From the NCBI RefSeq assembly GCF_021390495.1, contig NZ_JAJEJP010000001.1, positions 1,550,001 to 1,614,000 of the forward strand: DNA of 64,000 nt, in the 5' to 3' direction. The notes beneath the pieces were generated by a model. It did no database searches, had not been told where the DNA came from, and was given only the letters and a program-made list of their open reading frames with translations. Positions within the stretch are counted from its first letter, which is position 1, and the number at the start of each line of letters is the position of its first letter. The DNA comes from Paraburkholderia sp. ZP32-5. Lineage in GTDB: Bacteria; Pseudomonadota; Gammaproteobacteria; Burkholderiales; Burkholderiaceae. Shown here piece by piece: positions 10,342 to 19,041 of the stretch. Both the position numbers and the translations under genes were made by a program.

Positions 10342-10860
10342 TCACCGCTGCGGCTGCAACAGTCCCCAGTCCACCAGAATCGTCTGAATGCTACGCGCGT
10401 AGGCGTCGCGTTCGTGCGGCGATTCCGAGTGATACGCGCCGATGGCGCGCCACGTGTTGCCGTAACGCACCATCTTCTGCTTGAGCAGCCAGGCGGCCAC
10501 GAAGATATTCACGCACGGGTCCGTGAGCGCGCGGCTCGGAATACCCTGGTTCTTGAGTTCCGGAAAATGGATTGAATTGATCTGCAACTGTCCGACGTCG
10601 ATCGAACCGTTGGCGTTGTGGTTGATCGCGGCCGCATCGCCTTTCGATTCGCGCCATGCCACTGCCCGCAGCACGAGCGGATTGACGCCCTGGTAGGCGC
10701 CGGCCTTGTCGAAGCAATCGCCGGCGGGCGGGGCGGCCGGGGTGGCCTCGGTGGCCGCGGCGGCTTGTACGGCCGAATTGCCGAGCGCCAGCAGCGCGAC
10801 CCAGGCGCAGATGGGCCACGATCGCAAACGGCGGAAGGCGTTGGTCTTGTGCTGCTCCAT
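10342..10860 (-). CDS. IagB/VirB1-type lytic transglycosylase
   Basis: A 172-residue exported lysozyme-like enzyme of the SLT family that cuts peptidoglycan glycan strands. A signal segment covers about residues 12-36. The mature domain begins at GDCFDKAGAYQGVNP; the catalytic Glu is Glu71 in AWRESKGD, followed by the SLT motif SIDVGQLQINS. Cys49 and Cys116 could form the disulfide seen in this family. IagB/VirB1/BfpH relatives open the wall for secretion systems or pili. The start at 10860 follows a GGAG about 9 bases upstream. It is the third gene of a minus-strand cassette, 23 bases after the secreted-protein gene. Confidence 0.88.
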   Translation of the reverse strand: MEQHKTNAFRRLRSWPICAWVALLALGNSAVQAAAATEATPAAPPAGDCFDKAGAYQGVNPLVLRAVAWRESKGDAAAINHNANGSIDVGQLQINSIHFPELKNQGIPSRALTDPCVNIFVAAWLLKQKMVRYGNTWRAIGAYHSESPHERDAYARSIQTILVDWGLLQPQR

Positions 10861-10883
10861 GGGGCGAGGCTCCAGGTCCGGTT

Positions 10884-11246
10884 CTACTGCGCCAACGCGG
10901 AATCGAGTTGCCGCTCGATGTCCTTCAGATAGCTGCGCGACGCATCGGAGACGACGAGACGCGGCGTCGGCATCGCGCAGCGGCAATCGTGGGGGTGCGC
11001 CTTCTTCTTGTTGCGCGAGTTCGAACCCGAGCGCGGCGCGGGAAGATCGTCATCATCGCCGCTCGCGGGAGGCAGCATCGCGAGCGAGGGCAGCGGCGGG
11101 TAGACCTTGTCCGCCGAGGCCGTGGCCGTGACCGAGGCGGTGGTAGTAGTGGCGCCCGCGGTTGCAGGCGCGCCGGCGGAGGGCTGGGCCGCCGATGCAA
11201 CCGAACATAAGCAGAACGATGCCGCGGCGATAGCGATCAGGCGCAT
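10884..11246 (-). CDS. Small secreted protein of unknown function
   Basis: A 120-residue protein with a clear signal peptide (RLIAIAAASFCLCSVASAA, cleavage near residue 20). An Ala/Thr-rich low-complexity linker, a DDDD patch and a basic NSRNKKK patch follow. A Cys-x-Cys pair (HDCRCAMP) and a short C-terminal helix (SYLKDIERQLDSALAQ) complete it. I do not recognise the family. The start at 11246 is preceded by GGGGAG about 9 bases upstream and lies only 4 bases after the stop of the lipoprotein gene, so the two are almost certainly cotranslated. Its position before a lytic transglycosylase suggests an envelope role. Confidence 0.75.
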   Translation of the reverse strand: MRLIAIAAASFCLCSVASAAQPSAGAPATAGATTTTASVTATASADKVYPPLPSLAMLPPASGDDDDLPAPRSGSNSRNKKKAHPHDCRCAMPTPRLVVSDASRSYLKDIERQLDSALAQ

Positions 11247-11250
11247 CGTG

Positions 11251-11628
11251 TCAGCTCCCCGCATGCAACGGCTCGATCGACACGCTGTACGTCTGGTTTG
11301 CGCCTGCCGTCAGATTTTCGAGCGCGGGTTTGAGCCCCTGCTGCGGCACGCCGCGCCAGATCGCCTGGTTGATGTACTTGAAGTCCTGGCTCAACGCCAT
11401 CACGCGGATCACGGTGGGCTGCTTCTGCGCCGCGGCGAGCGCGCCTGCCTTGACGAGTACCGCGGTCAACTGCGGATCGCGCGCGCCGAGTGCATCGGCG
11501 GGAATGTCGAACTTCATGATCACGTTCGACACCACGGCCGGTTTCTCGGCTTGAGCGGTATTGGGCGGCGGCAGTTGTGCGCAACCTGTTACAAACAGCA
11601 CGGCAAGTAAGAGCACAACGCGCGTCAC
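11251..11628 (-). CDS. Small lipoprotein, first gene of the transglycosylase cassette
   Basis: A 125-residue predicted outer- or inner-membrane lipoprotein. A hydrophobic leader ends in the lipobox FVTGC, with the lipidated Cys near residue 16. The chosen start is GTG at 11628, because a GGAG stands 8 bases upstream and this places the leader exactly at the N-terminus; the frame is open further upstream but that part reads as non-coding. The mature part is a compact beta-rich domain, ending NQTYSVSIEPLHAGS. Size and the lipidated small-domain layout recall secretion-system lipoproteins such as TssJ, but I see no diagnostic match. Function unknown. Confidence 0.75.
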   Translation of the reverse strand: MTRVVLLLAVLFVTGCAQLPPPNTAQAEKPAVVSNVIMKFDIPADALGARDPQLTAVLVKAGALAAAQKQPTVIRVMALSQDFKYINQAIWRGVPQQGLKPALENLTAGANQTYSVSIEPLHAGS

Positions 11629-12078
11629 GTCGGAGTCTCCAAAATTTCGTGGCGATGTACGCGTTGTCGGCTCGGGAAGCTGAGACTTGATACCTGCAGG
11701 CAAACGTTTGCGAAAAAGAAAGAGTTCGCTCTCGTGGCGTCGCTTGCCGGAAAGTCGCTGCGCGGGTTGTCGCCTTCGAGCAAAGAACTGCCTGCCCTGT
11801 CGACGGCAAGCCGTGGTTATGCAGGTTTGTGACAGTGCAAGCGGGAAGCTTGATTGCGATGTCGCTTCATCTGCGCCGCCGACAGCGGTGATCATGAAGC
11901 TTTGGCGGTACTGCCAGGACAAAACGCAGGACAAAACCCGCACATGTGCAGAAGGCCAGCGAACCCGTTGACGCAGTAAAAAAGAAGGGCGGCTACCAAT
12001 GAGCCGCCCTTCTTTATGTGCCCGCCGATCCGTCATCTGCTTTCGCGCCACGGCTTTAAAGCTCGCTTCGCGAACCGC
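11629..12078. other. Intergenic region between the cassette and the luciferase-like gene
   Basis: About 450 bases on which no gene is supported. It carries the terminator of the upstream minus-strand oxidoreductase gene (11981-12015) and must contain the cassette promoter. The part at 11650-11720 is less GC-rich than the flanks, as expected of a promoter region. Confidence 0.5.
11976..12015 (-). terminator. Strong rho-independent terminator
   Basis: A perfect 14-bp stem (11981-11994 with 12002-12015) and a 7-base loop, followed on the minus strand by a T-rich run. It lies about 65 bases past the stop of the luciferase-like oxidoreductase gene. The stem ends are A/T-rich on both sides, so it could also act on the plus strand. 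Confidence 0.88.
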
Positions 12079-13074
12079 CTATTTCTGCGTCATCAACTCT
12101 TCACGCACCTCGGCACCAATCTCGAACGAGCGCAGCCGCGCGCGATGATCGTAAATCTGCGCGGTCAGCATCAGTTCGTTCGCGCCGGTCTGCTCGATGA
12201 TCGACTGCAGGTCTGCGCGCACCGTGTCGCGATCGCCGATCGCCGTGCAGGCAAGTGCGCGCGCGACGTTGTTCAACTCCATCTCCGACGCGTCGAGCCG
12301 GTCGACCGGCGGCTGCAACTGCCCCGGCGTGCCGCGCCGCAAATTGATGAACTGCTGCTGCAACGATGTGAAAAGACGCGTGGCTTCATCGTTGCTGTCG
12401 GCCGCGAACAGATTGACGCCGACCATCGCATACGGTTTGTCGAGCGTCGCCGACGGCCGGAACTGCGCGCGATACACCTGCAGCGCGCTCATCAGGTAAT
12501 CGGGCGCGAAGTGCGATGCGAACGCGAACGGCAGGCCGAGCGCCGCGGCCAGTTGCGCGCTGTACAGCGACGAGCCGAGCAGCCACAGCGGCACATGCAG
12601 ACCCGCACCCGGCACCGCGCGAATGCGCTGGCCCGCGACCGGATCGGCGAAATAGCGTTGCAGTTCGACGACGTCGTCGGGGAAGGTTTCGGCGCTCGCC
12701 TGCAGATCGCGGCGCAGCGCGCGGGCCGTGGTCTGATCGGTGCCGGGCGCGCGGCCGAGACCGAGGTCGATACGGCCGGGATACAGCGACGCGAGCGTGC
12801 CGAACTGTTCGGCGATCACGAGCGGCGCATGGTTCGGCAGCATGATGCCGCCGGAGCCGACCCGGATCGTCTTCGTGCCGCCTGCGACATGGCCGATTAC
12901 GACCGACGTCGCCGCGCTCGCGATGCCGGGCATATTGTGATGTTCGGCGAGCCAGAAGCGCTTGTAGCCCAGTTTTTCCGCGTGCTGCGCGAGGTCGAGT
13001 GTGTTCCTGAAGGCATCCGCCGGCGTGGCGCCCGCGGCGACCGGCGAGAGGTCGAGGACCGAGAAGGGGATCAT
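12079..13074 (-). CDS. LLM-class flavin-dependent oxidoreductase (luciferase-like)
   Basis: A 331-residue FMN/F420-type luciferase-like monooxygenase. The N-terminus [11 protein letters not shown], the [16 protein letters not shown] segment and [15 protein letters not shown] are hallmarks of the MsnO8/YhbW subgroup of the superfamily. Length is typical (about 330). The frame extends to 13320, but the start at 13074 fits the family N-terminus and the upstream part is not conserved-looking. Substrate unknown. It stands alone, divergent from the rhodanese gene, with a strong terminator behind it. Confidence 0.92.
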   Translation of the reverse strand: MIPFSVLDLSPVAAGATPADAFRNTLDLAQHAEKLGYKRFWLAEHHNMPGIASAATSVVIGHVAGGTKTIRVGSGGIMLPNHAPLVIAEQFGTLASLYPGRIDLGLGRAPGTDQTTARALRRDLQASAETFPDDVVELQRYFADPVAGQRIRAVPGAGLHVPLWLLGSSLYSAQLAAALGLPFAFASHFAPDYLMSALQVYRAQFRPSATLDKPYAMVGVNLFAADSNDEATRLFTSLQQQFINLRRGTPGQLQPPVDRLDASEMELNNVARALACTAIGDRDTVRADLQSIIEQTGANELMLTAQIYDHRARLRSFEIGAEVREELMTQK

Positions 13075-13433
13075 TGTGTGTGGATGGCAATTGGCGGCGC
13101 TTTCGCGCGATGGGGCATTGTGGCAAAGCCGGCATTTTTCTGCTGACGTCCGCGCGATGTCCACGTCGGCGAAAGGGTCTGCCGGGAAGGGTCTGCCGGG
13201 GCACGCGGCTTTCGCGTGGCGCGGAAATTGCGCGCGCACCGTGTGGCCGCGCACTGGCACTTTGCGTTCATAGTGCCAGCGTATAAAGAATCCGAAGGTA
13301 AGCAAACGCAGCGAGCGCAATGCATTTTTGTGACCGTGCGCCGATCGTCATTCGAGAGTACGGTTGAAGCATCGGTGCGGTGACGCGACGTGTCGCCGAC
13401 TATCTGGAATGTTGCGAAGGAGTTCCCGATCCC
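13075..13433. other. Divergent intergenic region
   Basis: About 360 bases between the luciferase-like gene (minus) and the rhodanese gene (plus). Short direct repeats (gggaagggtctgccgggg-like) are visible at 13180-13200. No operator or clear promoter was identified. Confidence 0.45.
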
Positions 13434-15035
13434 ATGAATGTCGTCAAAGAGTTTCGTACCCGATCATTCACAGACGTGTGCCACGCGTTGCTCGATCGCG
13501 CGGAGATCGCGCTCGTCGACGTGCGTGAGGAAGAGCCGCACGCACGCAGTCATCCGCTGTTCGCCGCCAGCCTGCCGTTCTCGCGGCTCGAACTCGAAGC
13601 GCCGGCGCGGTTGCCGCGTCCGGCGGTGCCGATCGTCGTATTCGACGACGGCGAAGGTCTCGCCGAGCGCGCGGCCGAACGTCTGACAGAACTCGGCTAT
13701 AGCGATGTCGCGTTGCTCGAAGGCAGTTTGCAAGGCTGGCGCAAAGCAGGCGGTGAGCTGTTCAGGGACGTCAACGTGCCGAGCAAGGCATTCGGCGAAC
13801 TCGTCGACAGCGTGCGCCATACGCCATCGCTAGCCGCGCACGAGGTGCAGGCGCTGCTCGATCGCGAGGCCGGCGTCGTCGTGCTCGACGCGCGCCGTTT
13901 CGAAGAATTTCACACGATGAACATTCCCGGCAGCATCAACGTGCCAGGCGGTGAGCTGGTGTTGCGCGCGCGGCAGTTCGCGCCGGATCCGGCCACGCGC
14001 ATCATCGTCAATTGCGCGGGGCGCACGCGCAGCATCATCGGTGCGCAGTCGCTGATCAATGCCGGCGTGCCCAATCCGGTCGCGGCGCTGCGTAACGGCA
14101 CGATGGGCTGGACCCTCGCGGGCCAGCCGCTGGCGCATGGCAGCACACGGCGCTTCGAAGGCCCGGTCGACGACGCATCGCGGCTTGCCGCCGCCGCTGG
14201 CGCGCGCGCGGTCGCGGATCGCGCGCGCGTGGGCCGCACGTCGCGCGACGAGGCGCGCCGCTGGGCCGATGAAGAAGTGCGCACCGTGTATCGCTTCGAC
14301 GTGCGCACGCCGCAAGAGTACGAAGCGGGCCACGTGCCCGGCTTTCGTAGCGCGCCGGGCGGCCAGCTCGTGCAGGAAACCGACATGTTCGCACCGGTGC
14401 GCGGCGCGCGTGTGATCGTCGCGGACAACGACGGCGTGCGCGCGAACATGAGCGCATCGTGGCTCGCGCAGATGAACATGGAAGTGTTCGTCGTCGATGG
14501 TCTGACCGCGGCCGATTTCGCCGAGAAGGGCACGGCGCCGCTCGCGCGTCACGCGATCGCGCCACCCGAGGTCGACGAAATCGAACCGGCCGGGCTCGCC
14601 GCGCTGCTGCAGTCGCCCGGCACGGTGGTGCTCGATTTCGCGCACAGCGAGAACTATGTGAAGCGCCATATCCCCGGCGCGTGGTTCGTGATCCGCAGCC
14701 AGCTCGGCGACGCGTTGCGCACGCTGCCCGATGCGAAGCGTTATGTGGTGACGTGCGGCAGCAGCGTACTTGCGCGCTTCGTCGCGCCGGAACTCGCAGC
14801 ATCGAGTGGCCGGCCGGTGCAGGTATTGCGCGGCGGCACCGCCGCGTGGATCGATGCCGGGTTGCCGGTGGAAGCGGGCGGCACGCGGATGGCGTCGCCG
14901 CGTATCGATCGTTACCAGCGTCCGTATGAAGGCACCGACAACGCGCGCGAAGCGATGAGTGCGTATCTGGAATGGGAGCATGGGCTCGTCGCGCAACTCG
15001 CGCGCGATGGCACGCATGGGTTTCGTGTGATCTGA
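13434..15035 (+). CDS. Four-domain rhodanese-type sulfurtransferase
   Basis: A 533-residue cytoplasmic protein built of four rhodanese domains. Domain 1 (about 1-120) has no active-site Cys. Domain 2 (about 125-245) has the motif NCAGRTRS with Cys near residue 194. Domain 3 (about 275-380) has an Asp-rich loop (ADNDGVRA) instead of Cys. Domain 4 (about 385-490) has TCGSSVLA with Cys near residue 440. Catalytic domains thus alternate with inactive ones. Rhodaneses move sulfane sulfur, for example from thiosulfate, to cyanide or thiols. The start at 13434 follows AAGGAG about 11 bases upstream. Confidence 0.9.
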   Translation: MNVVKEFRTRSFTDVCHALLDRAEIALVDVREEEPHARSHPLFAASLPFSRLELEAPARLPRPAVPIVVFDDGEGLAERAAERLTELGYSDVALLEGSLQGWRKAGGELFRDVNVPSKAFGELVDSVRHTPSLAAHEVQALLDREAGVVVLDARRFEEFHTMNIPGSINVPGGELVLRARQFAPDPATRIIVNCAGRTRSIIGAQSLINAGVPNPVAALRNGTMGWTLAGQPLAHGSTRRFEGPVDDASRLAAAAGARAVADRARVGRTSRDEARRWADEEVRTVYRFDVRTPQEYEAGHVPGFRSAPGGQLVQETDMFAPVRGARVIVADNDGVRANMSASWLAQMNMEVFVVDGLTAADFAEKGTAPLARHAIAPPEVDEIEPAGLAALLQSPGTVVLDFAHSENYVKRHIPGAWFVIRSQLGDALRTLPDAKRYVVTCGSSVLARFVAPELAASSGRPVQVLRGGTAAWIDAGLPVEAGGTRMASPRIDRYQRPYEGTDNAREAMSAYLEWEHGLVAQLARDGTHGFRVI

Positions 15036-15658
15036 ACGCGTGACAGGCGGTGAGCAACGAGCGTGGCAGGCCACGCGAATCATCTGCCGATTCGGTGTAA
15101 ACGCGCTCTCGTAGAAAGCGTTCAATGCGTTTAGATTAGCGGCATCTGGAAAGCTTTTCGAGGGACCAGGACGGCCACACAAGGCAGCGGTTTGTCATTC
15201 CGGCGATGGCACGAGGTGAGCGGCCAAGGTTGCTCATCGCTTCGTCCGGAGCAGGCCGCTGCGCGTCGTCCACGGTGCTTCGCACGAGGCGGCTTTCGAG
15301 CCGCCGTCACTTTCCGGTTGACCGTATCGACCGACCTGGCGACGCATTGCACTGCGTCGCTTTTTTGCTTCTGGGCCCCTGCGGTTTTCGCTTGATGTTT
15401 TTTCCGCGCGGCCGCGCGTCGTTTCACGTGTTTTGTTTCGCCGCCGCCGCTCGTCATTTCCACTCGCTTTCTTTCCCTTCATTGCAGGCTGCGCGCAACA
15501 GCCTGCGTGCGCGGCCGCACTCGATGTGCCCGTGCGCCTCGCGGTTTTGCGCGTGCGCGGTTATGCTTGTAGTACACACTACAGACCGGCAACGCGCGCA
15601 ATACCGTGTGTGTACGCTGATACCGCACGTACCACGCGCATCCGGACAGGGAACCACC
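15036..15658. other. Intergenic region upstream of the BamE-like lipoprotein
   Basis: About 620 bases with no supported gene. Frames run through it but lack ribosome-binding sites, and their translations are low-complexity. The one structure seen is a small palindrome at 15568-15583, TGTAGT-n4-ACTACA, about 75 bases before the downstream start, which may be an operator or part of the promoter. Confidence 0.5.
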
Positions 15659-16210
15659 GTGAGCCTCAAACCGCTTGGTGTCGCAGCACTGGCTGCGTGC
15701 ATCGCGCTGACCGGCTGCGACCAACAGCAGAGCGATCAAGCCGTGCAAAAACTGAAGGACTTCTTCAACGCCGTCAAACCGGACGCGTTGCTACTCAAGG
15801 ACATGACCCCGGGCGTCACGACCGAAGCGCAGATCCGCGCGCAGATGGGCAAGCCCGAAACCGAGCGCACCTTCACCGACGGCTCGAAGCGCTTCGAGTA
15901 TCCGCGCGGTCCGCAAGGTCTGAACACCTACATGGTCGACATCGATCGCGATGGCAAGCTGCAGGCCATCACGCAGGTGCTGACCGCCGCGAACTTCGCG
16001 AAGATCCGTCAGGGCATGAGCGAGGACGAAGTGCGCCGGCTGCTCGGCAAGCCCGGAGAAATCGCGGTGTTTCCGCTGAAGCCGGAGACTGTGTGGAGCT
16101 GGAAATGGCGCGAGGGCGGCGTGACCGAGGAGGGCATCTTCAACGTTCACTTCGACGCGCAGAAGAAGGTGTACACGACGTCGCGCTCGGATGTGATGCG
16201 GGGGCGATAG
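15659..16210 (+). CDS. BamE/SmpA-OmlA domain lipoprotein
   Basis: A 183-residue predicted lipoprotein. The leader SLKPLGVAALAACIALTGC ends in lipobox ALTGC. Two BamE-like (SmpA/OmlA) half-domains follow, each with the family turn: VTTEAQIRAQMGKP-type at about 60-75 and MSEDEVRRLLGKPGE at about 122-137. BamE is an accessory lipoprotein of the outer-membrane protein assembly machine; proteins of this size with two copies are probably relatives rather than BamE itself. Start is GTG at 15659, chosen because it places the lipobox correctly; an AGGG lies nearby upstream. Confidence 0.82.
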   Translation: MSLKPLGVAALAACIALTGCDQQQSDQAVQKLKDFFNAVKPDALLLKDMTPGVTTEAQIRAQMGKPETERTFTDGSKRFEYPRGPQGLNTYMVDIDRDGKLQAITQVLTAANFAKIRQGMSEDEVRRLLGKPGEIAVFPLKPETVWSWKWREGGVTEEGIFNVHFDAQKKVYTTSRSDVMRGR

Positions 16211-16280
16211 CGAACGCATTCGCGCACGCGCGGGCCGGCGCGCAGGCGAAGCTGAAAAAGCCGGCAGAAAAGCGGGGTGA

Positions 16281-17237
16281 ATGATGATACGTCGACGTCG
16301 ATATAGCCGGATCGGGCTGGTGCTAGGGGGCGGCGCCGCGCGCGGCTGGGCCCATATCGGTGCGATTCGCGCGCTGCAGGATGCCGGCATCAAGCCCGAT
16401 GTGGTGTGCGGCACATCGATCGGCGCGCTGGTCGGCGCGGTCTATGCGAATGGCGATCTCGACTGGCTCGAAGAATGGGTGTCGCGTCTTACGTGGCAAA
16501 CGGTAGTGCGTCTGCTCGATCTGCGTATCTCGGGCGGCCTGCTCGGCGGGCGCAAGGTGATCCAGTTATTCGCCGACAAATTCGCCGGCCGTTCGATCGC
16601 GCAACTGCACATGCCGTTCGCGGCGGTGGCGACCGAGCTCGATACCGGCCGCGAGATCTGGTTGCAGGACGGCAGCACGATCGACTCGGTGCGCGCGTCG
16701 ATCGCGATTCCGGGCATTTTCACGCCGGTATGGCACAACGGCGTGTGGCTCGTCGACGGCGGGCTCAGCAATCCGGTGCCGGTGTCGGTCGCGCGCGGCA
16801 TGCGCGCGGACTGCGTGATCGCGATCGATCTGAACAACGACATCCTGAACGGCCGCGACTTCGGTGGCCCGGTCATCGAAACGCCGGCGCTCGATCCAAC
16901 CGCGCCGCGGCCCGTCGCGCTGCGCCGCAACGGCAAGCCGTGGCCGCGCTGGCTCGCGCCGGCCGACGCGAACGCGACCGACGACGTGCGCGTGCCGCCG
17001 AAACCGAGCGCGCACGTGCCGTCGATGCTCAGCTCGATCGCGCAAAGCATCGACATCATGCAGGTGCGCATCACGCGCAGCCGGCTCGCCGGCGAACCGG
17101 CGGATATCCTGGTGCAGCCGCGCCTCGGCGGCATGGGCATCTTCGACTTTCACCGCGCGGCGCCGGCCATCGAAGAAGGCCGCGCGGCCGTCGAACACAT
17201 GCTGCCGGCGATCCGCGCGCGGCTCGCGCTCGAGTGA
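16281..17237 (+). CDS. Patatin-like phospholipase (RssA type)
   Basis: A 318-residue patatin-fold acyl hydrolase with a Ser-Asp dyad. The oxyanion loop GLVLGGGAARGWAHIG is at about residues 12-27, the nucleophile motif GTSIG at about 53-57 and the catalytic Asp in LVDGGLSNPVPV near residue 158. It has no signal peptide and resembles the bacterial RssA/YchK group of cytoplasmic or membrane-associated lipid esterases. The natural substrate is not predictable. It ends just 2 bases from the stop of hipA, tail to tail. Confidence 0.92.
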   Translation: MMIRRRRYSRIGLVLGGGAARGWAHIGAIRALQDAGIKPDVVCGTSIGALVGAVYANGDLDWLEEWVSRLTWQTVVRLLDLRISGGLLGGRKVIQLFADKFAGRSIAQLHMPFAAVATELDTGREIWLQDGSTIDSVRASIAIPGIFTPVWHNGVWLVDGGLSNPVPVSVARGMRADCVIAIDLNNDILNGRDFGGPVIETPALDPTAPRPVALRRNGKPWPRWLAPADANATDDVRVPPKPSAHVPSMLSSIAQSIDIMQVRITRSRLAGEPADILVQPRLGGMGIFDFHRAAPAIEEGRAAVEHMLPAIRARLALE

Positions 17238-17239
17238 TT

Positions 17240-18571
17240 CTAATGATTCGAGTGATTCGAGGCATCGCCGGTACGCGAAGCGCCGCGCGCCTGTTGCACC
17301 AGCGCCGCGAGTTCGGGCGGCGCGCCTTCGAACGCGAACGGGTTCAGGAACTGACGCCGCCACATCAGTTCGCGATCGACGTCGCTTAACTGCGCGTCGG
17401 CGCACACCGCGTCCCAGCGTTCGAGAATCACCTCGATCTGTTGCCGCGCGAGCGCGAGCGCTTCGTCATGCGACAGCAGAAAGAGCGGCGCCGCCCTCAC
17501 ACACGTGTCGATGCGGCTGTAGCGCTCATTGCCGACGATCAGCATTGCCTGAGTCGCTTCGTTGCCCGCACGCGCCTGCGGGCAGATGTCGTACGCGGGC
17601 GTGAGCGTCAGCTCGCGGCCGTTCCAGTAGGCGGCGTGATTGCGCGCGTGGTCGTCGGTATTGCCGCACAGCACGTTGAATAGCAGCCGCGCGAACAGCT
17701 CCTTTGCCGTCGCGCCGGGATTCGTGAAGCGATGGCGGATCAACGTCGCGAATTCCTCGTAGCTCGCATAGCGCGCCATCATTTCGTCGAGTTCGAACAG
17801 CGTCAGCGCCGACACCATCGCGCGACGCTGCCAGCCATGCGGCGCGCGCACGCGGTCGAACCGCTCGATCAGCAGCACGTCCTTGCCGCCAACGTATTCG
17901 AGCTGGACCGGCGCGGCGTGGATACCGACTTCGGCGGCAAGACGCATCGCGATGTATTCGGCCTTCACGACGCTGTAGACGTCGCTTTGCGACGAAAACT
18001 TCGCGATGTATTTGCGCTCGTGCGTCGTGATCATCGCCTTCGGCCGCGCACCGCCGATCGAGCTGCCATGAAAGAGGGCGCGCTCGAGGTCGGGGCTAAG
18101 CTTCACACCACGCTCGATGCTCGCCACCGCGCTTTGCAGATCGTCGAGCGACGCGGACGCGGTTTCGCGCGGCACGTATTCGCTCGGCGACAGCTGGAAG
18201 TCGAGTGCGCCGATGCGATCGGAGCCGGATTCGAGCAGATAGGTCATTTCGTCGAGCTCGCCGGTGTCGATCTGCGCGCCGCGCATGCCGAGCTTGCGAT
18301 TGATGATCACGCGCCGGCCCCACGCGTCGGGCGCCGCGTCGCGCAGGCAGCCGGGCATCGTCAGGCCGTTGAGTAGCGGCAGCGTGCCGCGCCGCAGCGG
18401 CAGTTCGGGCTCATAGAGGGCGATTGCGTTATCGCGCGCGAGGTAGCTCTGGCCGTAGTTGAACAGCATCTGCTCGCCGGCTCTGACAACGCGTCCGGCC
18501 ACCACCGGCTCGGTCGCGCCGGGCAGCCAGGTCCATACGAAGGCTTCGTCGTAGGTGGGATCAGAAATCAT
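17240..18571 (-). CDS. hipA: HipA-type serine/threonine kinase toxin
   Basis: A 443-residue HipA-family kinase, the toxin of a type II toxin-antitoxin pair. In E. coli HipA phosphorylates glutamyl-tRNA synthetase and induces persistence. The phosphate-binding loop HGSSIGGARPK is near residues 168-178 (this loop holds the autophosphorylated Ser in E. coli). The catalytic motif GNTDDHARNH is near 302 and the metal-binding AYDICP near 327. Length is normal (about 440). It overlaps the antitoxin gene by 11 bases, implying translational coupling. All catalytic motifs look intact. The target in this species is inferred only. Confidence 0.94.
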   Translation of the reverse strand: MISDPTYDEAFVWTWLPGATEPVVAGRVVRAGEQMLFNYGQSYLARDNAIALYEPELPLRRGTLPLLNGLTMPGCLRDAAPDAWGRRVIINRKLGMRGAQIDTGELDEMTYLLESGSDRIGALDFQLSPSEYVPRETASASLDDLQSAVASIERGVKLSPDLERALFHGSSIGGARPKAMITTHERKYIAKFSSQSDVYSVVKAEYIAMRLAAEVGIHAAPVQLEYVGGKDVLLIERFDRVRAPHGWQRRAMVSALTLFELDEMMARYASYEEFATLIRHRFTNPGATAKELFARLLFNVLCGNTDDHARNHAAYWNGRELTLTPAYDICPQARAGNEATQAMLIVGNERYSRIDTCVRAAPLFLLSHDEALALARQQIEVILERWDAVCADAQLSDVDRELMWRRQFLNPFAFEGAPPELAALVQQARGASRTGDASNHSNH

Positions 18572-18899
18572 CGCGAGTTTCCGGGCGAGGCGCGCGCACC
18601 GCGCGCGGCAGCAGCGTCAGCACTTCGGCGTTGGCGCGCAGCGCGGCGCTGATGGCCGACGTATCGGCATCGAAAAGCCGCACGCCGACCACGGCGGCGG
18701 CTTCGAAAACCGCGCCGATCGAGCAGCGCGGGTCGCCTTTTTCGATGCGCTGCACGAGGCTGCGCGACAGCCCCGCGCGCTCGGCGAGCTGCGCCGCGGT
18801 GATTTTGCGTTCGAGCCGCGCACGGCGGATCAACTGACCGAGCAGGCGCGCGGCATCCAGGCTATAACGCGAGGCGGCACGGGTGGCGGGTGTGGACAT
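18561..18899 (-). CDS. hipB: HipB-type antitoxin / XRE regulator
   Basis: A 112-residue DNA-binding protein with an XRE helix-turn-helix in the middle (about residues 24-80, TAAQLAERAGLSRSLVQRIE). A Pro/Arg-rich flexible C-terminal tail follows, as in antitoxins. It is expected to neutralise HipA and, with it, repress the operon. The start is taken at 18899; a GTG at 18917 is also possible, but it lies inside the first palindrome. Overlaps hipA by 11 bases. Two large inverted repeats just upstream are the likely operators. Confidence 0.9.
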   Translation of the reverse strand: MSTPATRAASRYSLDAARLLGQLIRRARLERKITAAQLAERAGLSRSLVQRIEKGDPRCSIGAVFEAAAVVGVRLFDADTSAISAALRANAEVLTLLPRAVRAPRPETRDDF

Positions 18900-18907
18900 G
18901 ATTACTG

Positions 18908-18960
18908 AATGGTTCACACATGAGTCATAAAGGGCCTTCCGGACTCATGTGTGAACCATT
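18908..18960. promoter_or_regulatory. hipBA operator 1: perfect 19-bp inverted repeat
   Basis: The arms aatggttcacacatgagtc (18908-18926) and its exact reverse complement (18942-18960) flank a 15-bp spacer containing ggccttc. It lies immediately upstream of, and touches, the hipB start region, so HipB or the HipA-HipB complex binding here would block transcription. No consensus is known to me for this species; the operator role is inferred from position and symmetry. Confidence 0.8.
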
Positions 18961-18988
18961 ATGGTGTTGGATCCACGGAAAATCAATC

Positions 18989-19041
18989 AATGACTCACAT
19001 ACGAGTCATAAATGGCCTTCGCGACTCATATATGACTCATT
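18989..19041. promoter_or_regulatory. hipBA operator 2: imperfect inverted repeat, same geometry
   Basis: A second 53-bp element with arms aatgactcacatacgagtc (18989-19007) and gactcatatatgactcatt (19023-19041). The arm pairing is imperfect. The spacer is again 15 bp with ggccttc, and the centre is 81 bp from operator 1. The shared gagtc/gactc cores and spacer show that both belong to one regulatory array. Confidence 0.75.

Noticed and set aside
15206..15658. N-terminal extension of the BamE-like lipoprotein
   Set aside because: The lipobox leader begins at 15659; the upstream part has no coding character and would bury the signal peptide.
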